A DNA stretch of 64,000 bases from Brienomyrus brachyistius. Taxonomy: Eukaryota > Chordata > Actinopteri > Osteoglossiformes > Mormyridae. The stretch covers positions 18,538,349 to 18,602,348 of the forward strand of contig NC_064551.1 in the NCBI RefSeq assembly GCF_023856365.1, read 5' to 3'. Below the pieces are notes generated by a model that made no database searches, was not told where the DNA came from, and worked only from the letters and a program-made list of their open reading frames with translations. Below are positions 27,782 through 37,234 of this stretch, piece after piece. The number at the start of each line of letters is the position of its first letter. Position 1 is the first letter of the stretch. The position numbers and the translations under genes were made by a program.

Positions 27782-29428
27782 CTACAGGGAAGGAGGAGTG
27801 ATGGGAGTCCAGGTGGTGGCTAAGCGCGCGTGGGGAGAGGCGTCATACTGTGAGGCTTCATGAACTTCCGATGGAGCAGTGCTGTCATACAGCGGGGAGC
27901 CTGAGAGGGGCACTGTGGCCGGGTGCGAGAGACCTGGGTAATGAGTTGTAGAGCTGTGCAGGAACTGAGAGCCCAAGCTGTTGGGCATTCCATTGGACTA
28001 GGAGACTGGGGTGAGCGAGGAGGAGCTCATTGGCCACAAACTGGGATACTGGCTGTGTGTGAGCAATGGGGTGGAGATTAAGGAAAGACGTTAAATCAGC
28101 ATGCAGTGTTGCCTTGGAAACAACAACAAATATACTACAGTGTCACTGTACTAAAACAATATCAAAATAATGCCTATTTTTTATTCATTTTACTTGTAGA
28201 GTGCAAAGTACAAAGGAAAACAAAGAGTAACTATGGCGAAATAAATCAAAGCATGTCCCAGAATGCAGTGATGGGCCTGAATGGATCAGGACAGATGAAA
28301 GGTGAAACAGGTGAAAGACCTGTTAACGAGGTGAGACGATGAGGCGAGAACAAGAGGGAAGACGGGGGCCGGAGACTCAGCATGGGGCAGGTGGGGGAGG
28401 GGAGGCACGGGCTCACCTGGAGCTGCTCCCGGAGGTGCCGCTATGACTCATGGGTAACATGCCGGAATGGGACGGCACCTGTAGGCTGGACCAGTTGTCA
28501 TGGGACGGCAAGATGGACAGACAGGTAGACGAGCTGTCTGAATAAGCAGCTGCAAGTATAAAACAATAAATGAAGCAGGTATGTGGTGGGAAGTGTTACA
28601 GCGTCCTTAATATGGTCAACACAGAAAAGGCACGTCATCATGTTATGTATATACTGCCTCCAGTTACTTAACGCCTAACTTTAATACATTGATTGATTTG
28701 TTCACTGCTGTAGCCTGTGTCAACTTTCCTTTCAGACAGATGTAAAGTCCTTTCTGTTTTTGTTCTGTGGAGTTTTTTTTGAACAGCATATGGCTGAATT
28801 CTGTTAAACCTCAGATTGAAGAAAATTGTGTTAATTGAAAAGCAAATATCAAAAACTCAGTCCGCAGGAATGTTTTTCAGAAGATTTCTGTGGACTTTTG
28901 GAAATTTCACGAAATTCCATCGCTTGATTACATAAACACTGAGTGAGATTTCATTCCCATTACTGCAACGTATGAAGAGGATTATGATTTATTACTTTAG
29001 GTTATCGGACTGAGTGAATTTTGGAAATTTGCTCTTCAATCGATAACTGGAGCAGGGCTGTGAATGCAGAGGTTAATATATGTCGCATATCAACAGAACT
29101 GTATGTTTATGTCTTGTCTTAATTATTTTGATTAAATGTCTGACTATTCCCAATATGTGTGAACATACTTGGCCAAATAAAGCTGATTCTGATTCAGTCA
29201 GAGGGTAATCGTCGGTGTGCTGTACTATCGTGGTGATCCACACAGAGAGCTTAGGACCATGATTTCAGTGTGCGCTTGTGTGAGGGGACAGGCAGGGCGT
29301 CTGCTCATTGGGTGATGCACTCCTGTGGGTACAGGGGCTGGGATAGGGTGTGGAGCGGTTACTCCTCAAGGAGGAGTAACGGTCACAGCAGTGGGGGGAA
29401 GAGAGGGAGAGGGTGCTCCCAAACTGGG
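27782..29428 (-). pseudogene. tbxt: captured Brachyury 3' fragment, left arm (three exons)
   Basis: Exon remnants lie at 29309-29428 (5' part deleted), 28417-28549 and 27782-28052, with the introns between them still present. The translation matches the C-terminal transactivation region of T-box protein Brachyury: NPHPQFG, then LSMLPSHDNWSSL and QYPSLW, then YDAS and SWTP-like TWTPITPPSL at the end. The T-box DNA-binding domain is absent. In-frame TAG at 27998-28000 stands where other vertebrates have Gln, and the donor after the first exon reads AT instead of GT. A protein product is therefore not expected. The intron content shows capture as genomic DNA rather than through mRNA. Confidence 0.85.
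29140..29200 (+). mobile_element. LINE 3'-tail fragment in left arm
   Basis: GGCCAAATAAAGCTGATTCT followed by GATTC is the common 3' end of fish Rex1/L2-type LINEs. Its mirror is at 35635-35695, so it was present before the arms were duplicated. Confidence 0.55.
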
Positions 29429-29960
29429 GGTGTTATATATTTATATATTTAATCTAAATCAATTATGAAAGAATATCAATAAATGTTTCCGAAAGGGGAT
29501 GACCCATTTGGTAATTATTTACGGCTTATGTTATGGCTGCCAATTTATAGTCTTCACTGAAGTCTGACTTCTTTCGAGTCACCTTTAATATAGATCGGAC
29601 ACTCTCTATGCAATGTGCAATACTTATATAGATGGTAAATGTTTACCTGCTTGCACAGATGGTTGATTAGGTAATTAGTGTAAGTGTGTGTGTGTGTGTG
29701 TGTCCAATCGCATGTATGTCCAAGGTCCATAGTAAATAATATACACTGATCAAGAGATGCCCGAAAGTGGATGAAAGAGGACATTAGTGGGGGTATCACT
29801 TAGTGTAACGGGTGCAGGAAAATGAACAGGACTGCCAGCTATATAGTGACCCACTGTCCTAATCTAGCTCTTAATACAGTATGCATACAGTGATGTATCT
29901 ACAATGGACAGCTACTATAAGCAGATAGCACAGTGCAGGTGCTTAATCTGTATGCTATTT

Positions 29961-30321
29961 CCATCCATCCATCCATCCATTGTCCAAACCGCTTATCCTA
30001 TTGGGTCGCGGGGGGTCCGGAGCCTATCCCGGAATCAATGGGCACGAGGAAGGGAACAACCCAGGATGGGGGGCCAGCCCATTGCAGCTCACACTCACAC
30101 ACCATTCACTCACACATGCACACCTACAGGCAATTTATCAACTCCAATTAGCCTCAGCATGTTTTTGGACTGTGGGGGGAACCGGAGTACCCGGAGGAAA
30201 CCCCAGGACGACATGGGGAGAACATGCAAACTCCACACCAATGTAACCCAGGCGCAGACTCGAACCCGGGTCCCAGAGGTGTGAGGCAACAGTGCTAACC
30301 ACTGCACCACCATGCCGCCCC
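29961..30321 (-). mobile_element. DANA/mermaid-like SINE, left arm copy 1
   Basis: On the minus strand: head GGCATGGTGGTGCAGTGGTT (A box) and CGGGTTCGAGTC (B box), the GTTTGCATGTTCTCCCCATG and CCGGTTCCCCCCACAGTCCA body, and a CCGCTT/(ATGG)n tail. It is bracketed by a perfect 13-bp duplication CTGTATGCTATTT (29948-29960 and 30322-30334). This is the architecture of the V-SINE group that includes zebrafish DANA; the exact family is not verified. Confidence 0.85.
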
Positions 30322-30527
30322 CTGTATGCTATTTCATTCTATAAAAAGAAACTTACTGTACTGTACAATAAAGTATTTCACCACTGCTTCTTCCTCAGCT
30401 CCCACTGTTTGCTAGCACATGCATCTTTTGATTCCTTAGTGCAATCTGTGCTTTATTTTTTTCGTGAAATGTAAGTGGAGTATCTGTTTATTAAGTGCTG
30501 TGGTTTAATATGTACATTATTATTTCA

Positions 30528-31085
30528 GTACTGTGTATACTGTCCTTAATGTCTTGCCTCTCTCGTATAACTTGAGATACGCCCAAATTGACTTGCAACA
30601 AGTGGTCCTGGTTCCAAATGCGGAAGCCGATGGATACCTGTACTTTATATGCTGTAGTGTGCTGGGTGTCAGACATTGCAATGCACCTTGCTTTGATTTT
30701 GACCCGTTAGATCAGAGGGAGGTAATCTTATCCAGAAAGGGCCGCTGTGTATGATGGTTTTCACTGCAGCTCTCTGAACAGCGAACCTAACGGTTATCCC
30801 AATACCTTGATCTTGCTAGCATATTTAAATGTGTACCTATTCAGGAATAGAGTGGTGAAGGCATTCAGAGGAGGACCGATGATTATCAGAGGGAACAAAG
30901 GGGCTGGGTACTTGTCAGTATCCAGTAGAACCAGCAGACTCCTACACTGAATGGTTCTGGATGTGGCACAGACGTTAATCCCTCTGTATTAGGGGATCCA
31001 TTTCCAGTTTGTACTCTTCCAGTTAATAGGTAGATTATCAGACAGATTTTCGCCCTAGTCCAGTACTCATTGACAGTGTAATACA
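30528..31085 (+). other. unassigned coding-like segment shared by the arms
   Basis: Overlapping frames here (LQQVVLVPNAEADGYLYFIC, then YDGFHCSSLNSEPNGYP) are mirrored on the minus strand at 33976-34579 with a few changes. The right-arm version stays open for 117 codons (33976-34329), while the left has about 130 extra bases after RGNKGA. No family is recognised. It may be another captured fragment or non-coding DNA. Confidence 0.25.
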
Positions 31086-31219
31086 CCGTGTTTCAGTTTC
31101 TCTTGATAGTCAATACATGTCACAGGATGTACATTACTCTGATGGGCAGGCCCTCTTACATATGATGGAAACACTACAACAACTTAAGAATAAGAGTCAG
31201 AAGAGTGAAAAACATATAA

Positions 31220-31460
31220 TGAGTGTGTAGCTCAGCAGACTAAGACTCTGTGGCTGTGATCAGAAGGTCGATGGTTCGTGCTTGGAATTGGCAGGATAGC
31301 TACATGTCCACAGGCTTTTGAACAAGACCTGAAAACGCTGGGGGCCTCAAGGTAGCAATCTCTTCACTGTGACCCCCAAGCTTGTTCTTGCATTTATGGA
31401 GAGCAAGATGGGGCAAATTATTAATCCCATGGGGCCTCAGCAGAATTACAAACCAGTACA
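31220..31460 (+). mobile_element. tRNA-derived SINE, left arm
   Basis: The head GTGTAGCTCAGCAGACTAAG is followed by GGTTCGTGC, matching A and B box spacing, then CACAGGCTTTTGAACAAGAC and GGGGCCTCA. It is mirrored in the right arm at about 33745-33985. It lacks a tRNA acceptor stem, so it is not a functional tRNA gene. Confidence 0.65.
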
Positions 31461-31529
31461 AGGAAAATAGTTGTTAATTTTACATACTACCTTCTGCTGG
31501 CCTTATGGGAATATTATTCAGATTATCAT

Positions 31530-31883
31530 CCATCCATCCATTTTCCAAACCGCTTATCCTACTGGGTCGCGGGGGGTCCGGAGCCTATCCCGGAAGCAAT
31601 GGGCACGAGGCAGGGAACAACCCAGGATGGGGGGCCAGCCCATCGCAGGGCACACTCACACACCATTCACTCTCACATGCATTCCTACAGGCAATTTAGC
31701 AACTCCAATCAGCCTCAGCATGTTTTTGGACTGTGGGGGGAAACCGGAGTACCCGGAGGAAACCCCACGACGACATGGGGAGAACATGCAAACTCCGCAC
31801 ACATGTAATCCAAGCGGAGACTCAAACCTGGGTCCCAGAGGTGTGAGGCAACAGTGCTAACCACTGCACCACCATGCCGCCCC
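31530..31883 (-). mobile_element. DANA/mermaid-like SINE, left arm copy 2
   Basis: Same family as 29961-30321 and nearly identical in body. It is bracketed by a 13-bp duplication TTCAGATTATCAT (31517-31529 and 31884-31896). Confidence 0.85.
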
Positions 31884-31885
31884 TT

Positions 31886-33383
31886 CAGATTATCATTTTT
31901 CCCCATAATTGCAATTTTAACATTAAATTTATGATTTTCACATGGTCCTGTGGCCGCTTTATATGGTAATTATTGATGAAAACCTTTTTGGAAAGTGAAA
32001 CAATATTAAAATTGCTTTATTGCGTAAAATAAACTGTTTTTGTTTAGTAAAATAATGTTTTTTCGTTCTTTATACTGCCATCTTGTGGCAAAATTTAAGT
32101 ACTACAGTTTGAAAATAATTAAATGATTTATTCCCAAAATTGCAGTACCTACTTTTGGCCACGAGATGGCAGCAAGAAAATTGAAAAATTATTTTCCCAC
32201 GGTCTACTAGCAGCTTTGTGTGGTAATTGTTTGTATTAAAAATACACTGGACCAAGTCAAATTATTTTAATGAAGAATTAACATCTAAAAGCTGCTAGTA
32301 GACCGTGGGAAAATAATTTTTCTATTTTCTTGCTGCCATCTCGTGGCCAAAAGTAGGTACTGCAGTTTGAAAATAAATGATTTCTTGCCGAAATTGCAAT
32401 ACCTACTTTTGGCCACGAGATGGCAGCAAGAAAATAGAAAAATAATTTTCCCACGGTCTACTAGCAGCTTTGTGTGGTAATTGTTTATATTAAAAATACA
32501 TTGGACCAAGTCAAATTATTTTAATGAAGAATTAAAATCACAAAGCTGCTAGTAGACCGTGGGAAAATAATATTTCAATTTTCTTGCTGCCATCTCGTGG
32601 CCAAAAGTAGGTACTGCAGTTTGAAAACAAATGATTTCTTGCCGAAATTGCAATACCTACTTTTGGCCACGAGATGGCAGCAAGAAAATAGAAAAATAAT
32701 TTTCCCACGGTCTACTAGCAGCTTTTAGATGTAAATTCTTCATTAAAATAATTTGACTTGGTCCAATGTATTTTTAATACAAACAATTACCACACAAAGA
32801 TGCTAGTAGACCGTGGGAAAATAATTTTTCTATTTTCTTGCTGCCATCTCGTGGCCAAAAGTAGGTACTGCAATTTCGGGAAGAAATCATTTGTTTTCAA
32901 ACTGCAGTACCTACTTTTGGCCACGAGATGGCAGCAAGAAAATAGAAAAAATATTTTCCCACGGTCTACTAGCAGCTTTTAGATGTTAATTCTTCATTAA
33001 AATAATTTGACTTGGTCCAATGTATTTTTAATACAAACAATTACCACACAAAGCTGCTAGTAGACCGTGGGAAAATAATTTTTCAATTTTCTTGCTGCCA
33101 TCTCGTGGCCAAACGTAGGTACTGCAATTTTGGGAATAAATCATTTAATTATTTTCAAACTGCAGTACTTAAATTTTGCCACAAGACGGCAGTATAAAGA
33201 GCGAAAAAACATTATTTTACTAAACAAAAACAGTTTATTTTACGTAATAAAGCAATTTTAATATTGTTTCACTTTCCAAAAAGGTTTTCATCAATAATTA
33301 CCATATAAAGCGGCCACAGGACCATGTGAAAATCATAAATTTAATGTTAAAATTGCAATTATGGGGAAAAATGATAATCTGAA
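31886..33383. repeat. central cascade of alternating inverted modules
   Basis: A module containing GCTGCTAGTAGACCGTGGGA appears about eight times in alternating orientation (near 32205, 32289, 32452, 32546, 32708, 32803, 32962 and 33053). Between these lie about ten copies, also alternating, of GCTGCCATCTCGTGGCCAAA or its complement. Modules are about 70-170 bp apart and linked by TGGTCCAATGTATTTTTAAT-type joints. The unit is itself palindromic, like a MITE that expanded in place. The outer boundaries are the two mirrored SINEs. Confidence 0.88.
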
Positions 33384-33750
33384 GGGGCGGCATGGTGGTG
33401 CAGTGGTTAGCACTGTTGCCTCACACCTCTGGGACCCAGGTTTGAGTCTCCGCTTGGGTTACATGTGTGCGGAGTTTGCATGTTCTCCCCATGTCGTCGT
33501 GGGGTTTCCTCCGGGTACTCCGGTTTCCCCCCACAGTCCAAAAACATGCTGAGGCTGATTGGAGTTGCTAAATTGCCTGTAGGAATGCATGTGAGAGTGA
33601 ATGGTGTGTGAGTGTGCCCTGCGATGGGCTGGCCCCCCATCCTGGGTTGTTCCCTGCCTCGTGCCCATTGCTTCCGGGATAGGCTCCGGACCCCCCGCGA
33701 CCCAGTAGGATAAGCGGTTTGGAAAATGGATGGATGGATGGATGGATGGA
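33384..33750 (+). mobile_element. DANA/mermaid-like SINE, right arm mirror of copy 2
   Basis: Plus-strand copy from GGGCGGCATGGTGGTGCAGT to the (ATGG)n tail. The flank beyond the tail is deleted, so only one side of the 13-bp duplication remains. Confidence 0.85.
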
Positions 33751-33985
33751 TGATTTGTAATTCTGCTGAGGCCCCATGGGATTAATAGTTTGCCCCATCT
33801 TACTCTCTATAAAGGCAAGAACAAACTTGGGGGTCACAGTGAAGACACTGCTACCTTGAGGCCCCCAGGGTTTTCAGGTCTTGTTCAAAAGCCTGTGGAC
33901 ATGTGGCTATTCTGCCAATTCTGAGCACGAACTGTCGACCTTCTGATCACAGCCACAGAGTCTTAGTCTGCTGAGCTACACACTC
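33745..33985 (-). mobile_element. tRNA-derived SINE, right arm
   Basis: Mirror of 31220-31460. About 85 bp between it and the neighbouring SINE, present on the left, are missing here. Confidence 0.6.
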
Positions 33986-34752
33986 ATTATATGTTTTTCA
34001 CTCTTCTGACCCTTATTCTTAAGTTGTTGTAGTGTTTCCATCATATGTAAGAGGGCCTGCCCATCAGAGTAATGTACATCCTGTGACATGTATTGACTAT
34101 CAAGAGAAACTGAAACACGGTGTATTACACTGTCAATGAGTACTGGACTAGGGCGAAAATCTGTCTGAAAAGCCCCTTTGTTCCCTCTGATAATCATCAG
34201 TCCTCCTCTGAATGCCTTCACCACTATATTCCTGAATAGGTACACATTTAAATATGCTAGCAAGATCAAGGTATTGGGATAACCGTTAGGGTCGCTGTTC
34301 AGAGAGTTGCAGTGAAAACCATCATACACAGCGGCCCTTTCTGGATAAGATTACCTCCCTCTGATCTAACGGGTCAAAATCAAAGCAAGGTGCATTGCAA
34401 TGTCTGACACCCAGCACACTACAGCATATAAAGTACAGGTATCCATCGGCTTCCGCATTTGGAACCAGGACCACTTGTTGCATGTCAATTTTGGCGTATC
34501 TCAAGTTATATGAGAGGCAAGACATTAAGGACAGTATACACAGTACTGAAATAATAATGTACATATTAAAACACAGCACTTAATAAACAGATACTGCACT
34601 TACATTTCACGAAAAAAATAAAGCACAGATTGCAATAAGAAATCAAAAGATGCATGTGCTAGCAAACAGTGGGAGCTGAGGAAGAAGCAGTGGTGAAATA
34701 CTTTATTGTACAGTACAGTAAGTTTCTTTTTATAGAATGAAATAGCATACAG

Positions 34753-34802
34753 GGGGCGGCATGGTGGTGCAGTGGTTAGCACTGTTGCCTCACACCTCTG
34801 GA
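34753..34802 (+). mobile_element. DANA/mermaid-like SINE, truncated right arm mirror of copy 1
   Basis: Only the first 50 bases remain. After CACACCTCTGG the sequence jumps to AAACATTTATTGATATTC, which on the left lies about 470 bp beyond the SINE. One deletion therefore removed most of the SINE and its flank. Confidence 0.85.
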
Positions 34803-35060
34803 AACATTTATTGATATTCTTTCATAACACACAGACATGAGTTTTTTTTCAACTGTCAGCATCCGATCCAAATGAGATTCCCATTTCCTTTCTGTGGGAT
34901 CCAACAGAACACGGGCTGACCATCAGTCAACATGCCTTCAACCGTGCAGGACAGGACCCAGTCCAGGCCAAACCTCACGGTGCTGGTGTTGATAAAAAAA
35001 TGTAAGGAACATGCAGCTGCAGCTCACACACAAACACAGTCCACGGCATCCAGAAAAAGG

Positions 35061-35190
35061 TCAGGCCTTTTTCTTCTTTAGCTGACTCCGCCCAGACCGC
35101 GCCCCCTTCTGGGCGCCTCGCACTATGCCTTTGAACTGGCCCTGCAGCTTGGCCCATTTCCTGTTTCCCAGTGCAAGTCATAAGATTCAC
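35061..35190 (-). other. exon-like frame with a basic C-terminus, right arm only
   Basis: The minus strand reads LALGNRKWAKLQGQFKGIVR, then GAQKGARSGRSQLKKKKA and a TGA at 35061. The pattern (basic, Lys-rich end, possible AG acceptor at 35161) looks like a last coding exon, but I cannot name the family. The equivalent was deleted from the left arm. Confidence 0.25.
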
Positions 35191-35340
35191 CCGTAAATGA
35201 TATTTTGAATCGAAACTATATTTATTACTATTGTTTAGATTAAATATATAACTGTTTAATGATTGAATATAACTTGATATTGTTGTTTGTGTTGTTTAGT
35301 TTGAGGTTCTAGTTTCTGTCTTTATCCGCTTTCGTTTCAG

Positions 35341-35517
35341 TAGGCAGCTGGTTCATCCCAGGCTCAGGGTCTCTCTGCTCTTCATCAAACCCACACCCCC
35401 AGTTTGGGAGCACCCTCTCCCTCTCCTCCCCCCACGGCTGTGACCATTACTCCTCCTTGAGGAGTAACCGCTCCGCACCCTATCCCAGCCCCTGTACCCA
35501 CAGGAGTGCATCACCCA
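35341..35517 (+). pseudogene. tbxt: tbxt-derived exon A, right arm
   Basis: Open from GSWFIPGSG to THRSASP. The exon should be followed by a GT donor after CACCCA but the next bases are ATGAGC, consistent with GT to AT loss. Confidence 0.8.
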
Positions 35518-35634
35518 ATGAGCAGCCGCCCTGCCTGTCCCCTCACACAAGCGCACACTGAAATCATGGTCCTAAGCTCTCTGTGTGGGTCACCACGATA
35601 GTACAGCACACCGACGATTACCCTCTGACTGAAT

Positions 35635-35695
35635 CAGAATCAGCTTTATTTGGCCAAGTATGTTCACACATATTGGGAATAGTCAGACATTTAAT
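35635..35695 (-). mobile_element. LINE 3'-tail fragment in right arm
   Basis: Mirror of 29140-29200, in the intron between tbxt-derived exons A and B. Confidence 0.55.
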
Positions 35696-36276
35696 CAAAA
35701 TAATTAAGACAAGACATAAACATACAGTTCTGTTGATATGCAACGTATATTAACCTCTGCATTCACAGCCCTGCTTCAGTTATCGATTGAAGAGCAAATT
35801 TCCAAAACTCACTCAGTCCGATAACCTAAAGTAATAAATCATAATCCTCTTCATACGTTGCAGTAATGGGAATGAAATCTCACTCAGTGTTTATGTAATC
35901 GAGCGATGGAATTTCGTGAAATTTCCAAAAGTCCACAGAAATCTTCTGAAAAACATTCCTGCGGACTGAGTTTTTGATATTTGCTTTTCAATTAACACAA
36001 TTTTCTTCAATCTGAGGTTTAACAGAATTCAGCCATATGCTGTTCAAAAAAAACTCCACAGAACAAAAACAGAAAGGACTTTACATCTGTCTGAAAGGAA
36101 AGTTGACACAGGCTACAGCAGTGAACAAATCAATCAATGTATTAAAGTTAGGCATTAAGTAACTGGAGGCAGTATATACATAACATGATGACATGCCTTT
36201 TCTGTGTTGGCCATATTAAGGACGCTGTAACACTGCCCACCACATACCTGCTTCATTTATTGTTTTATACTTGCAG

Positions 36277-36409
36277 CTGCTTATTCAGACAGCTCGTCTA
36301 CCTGTCTGTCCATGTTGCCGTCCCATGACAACTGGTCCAGCCTACAGGTGCCGTCCCATTCCGGCATGTTACCCATGAGTCATAGCAGCACCTCCGGGAG
36401 CAGCTCCAG
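36277..36409 (+). pseudogene. tbxt: tbxt-derived exon B, right arm
   Basis: 133 nt, intact frame AYSDSSSTCLSMLPSHDNW to STSGSSS with good splice sites. The left-arm equivalent is 28417-28549, of the same length. Confidence 0.85.
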
Positions 36410-36764
36410 GTGAGCCCGTGCTTCCCTCCCCCAACCTGCCCCCATGCTGAGTCTCCGGCCCCCGTCTTCCCTCTTGTTCTCGCCTCATCGTTTCACCTCG
36501 TTAACAGGTCTTTCACCTTCTTCTGTCCTGATCCATTCAGGCCCATCACTGCATTCTGGGACATGCTTTGATTTATTTCGCCATAGTTACTCTTTGTTTT
36601 CCTTTGTACTTTGCACTCTACAAGTAAAATGAATAAAAAATAGGCATTATTTTGATATTGTTTTAGTACAGTGACACTGTAGTATATTTGTTGTTGTTTC
36701 CAAGGCAACACTACATGCTGATTTAACGTCTTTCCTTAATCTCCACCCCATTGCTCACACACAG

Positions 36765-37035
36765 CCAGTATCCCAGTTTGTGGCCAATGAGCTCCCCCTC
36801 GCTCACCCCAGTCTCCTAGTCCAATGGAATGTCCAACAGCTTGGGCTCTCAGTTCCTGCGCAGCTCTACAACTCATTACCCAGGGCTCTCGCACCCGGCC
36901 ACAGTGCCCCTCTCAGGCTCCCCGCTGTATGACAGCACTGCTCCATCGGAAGTTCATGAAGCCTCACAGTATGACGCCTCTCCCCACGCGCGCTTAGCCA
37001 CCACCTGGACTCCCATCACTCCTCCTTCCCTGTAG
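36765..37035 (+). pseudogene. tbxt: tbxt-derived final exon C, right arm
   Basis: Begins QYPSLWPMSSPSLTPVS, hits TAG, then continues in the same frame from SNGMSNSLGSQFLRSS to the natural end TPPSL. The left-arm equivalent is 27782-28052. Confidence 0.87.
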
Positions 37036-37216
37036 GGCGGCGCACTTCCATTATTATTGCAGTTTCTATTGTCGCTCTGTTGCTTTACCTGGTGCTGGAA
37101 TTTTAACAGGTAAATACAGCATTATTTGTTGCATTCAGTGACAAAAGTAAGATTGGTCTGTTTAACACCCTCAGTCTCCACCCTATGAGCCCCTTGTTGG
37201 CGGCAGAATCAGGAAG

Positions 37217-37234
37217 ATGTCGGAGAAAGCAGAG
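37217..37234 (+). other. possible tiny first exon (MSEKAE), both arms
   Basis: ATG TCG GAG AAA GCA GAG is followed by GTAAAG, a good donor, in a GC-richer spot just beyond the tbxt end. The left arm has the same at 27583-27600 (minus). It may be the first coding exon of another gene caught with tbxt, but such a short frame can arise by chance. Confidence 0.2.

Larger units (their letters stand above)
24534..32634 (+). repeat. left arm of the giant palindrome
   Basis: About 8.1 kb. Order from the end inward: TIR, transposase fragment, unassigned AT-rich DNA, tbxt exons (minus strand), SINEs, then the central cascade. Compared with the right arm it lacks parts of the segment equivalent to 34820-35395 (including the 5' part of a tbxt exon). 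It keeps about 450 bp at 29490-29960 and a full SINE that the right arm lost. Confidence 0.9.
35341..37035 (+). pseudogene. tbxt: captured Brachyury 3' fragment, right arm (three exons)
   Basis: Mirror of the left-arm copy, more complete. Exons are 35341-35517 (after TTTCGTTTCAG), 36277-36409 (TTGCAG acceptor, GTGAGC donor) and 36765-37035 (CACACAG acceptor, TAG at 37033). It reads GSWFIPGSGSLC, NPHPQFGSTLSL, SDSSSTCLSMLPSHDNWSSL, QYPSLWPMSS and GSPLYDSTAP, ending TWTPITPPSL. That is the Brachyury C-terminal half without the T-box. It shares with the left copy the TAG nonsense codon (36817-36819) and the donor change to AT at 35518. The final-exon translation differs from the left arm at only 2 of 68 residues after the nonsense codon. 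Transcription points outward from the palindrome centre in both arms. Confidence 0.87.

Noticed and set aside
31223..31290. Functional tRNA genes (also at 4571, 53378 and 60785)
   Set aside because: A and B boxes are present, but acceptor stems do not pair and each sits in a longer repeated body, so these are SINE heads.
31886..33383. CRISPR-like array at the palindrome centre
   Set aside because: Repeats alternate in orientation, spacers are themselves repeats, and the genome is eukaryotic.
27782..37035. A functional tbxt gene in the window
   Set aside because: Only the last three exons are present, with no T-box, an in-frame TAG and a lost donor in both copies.
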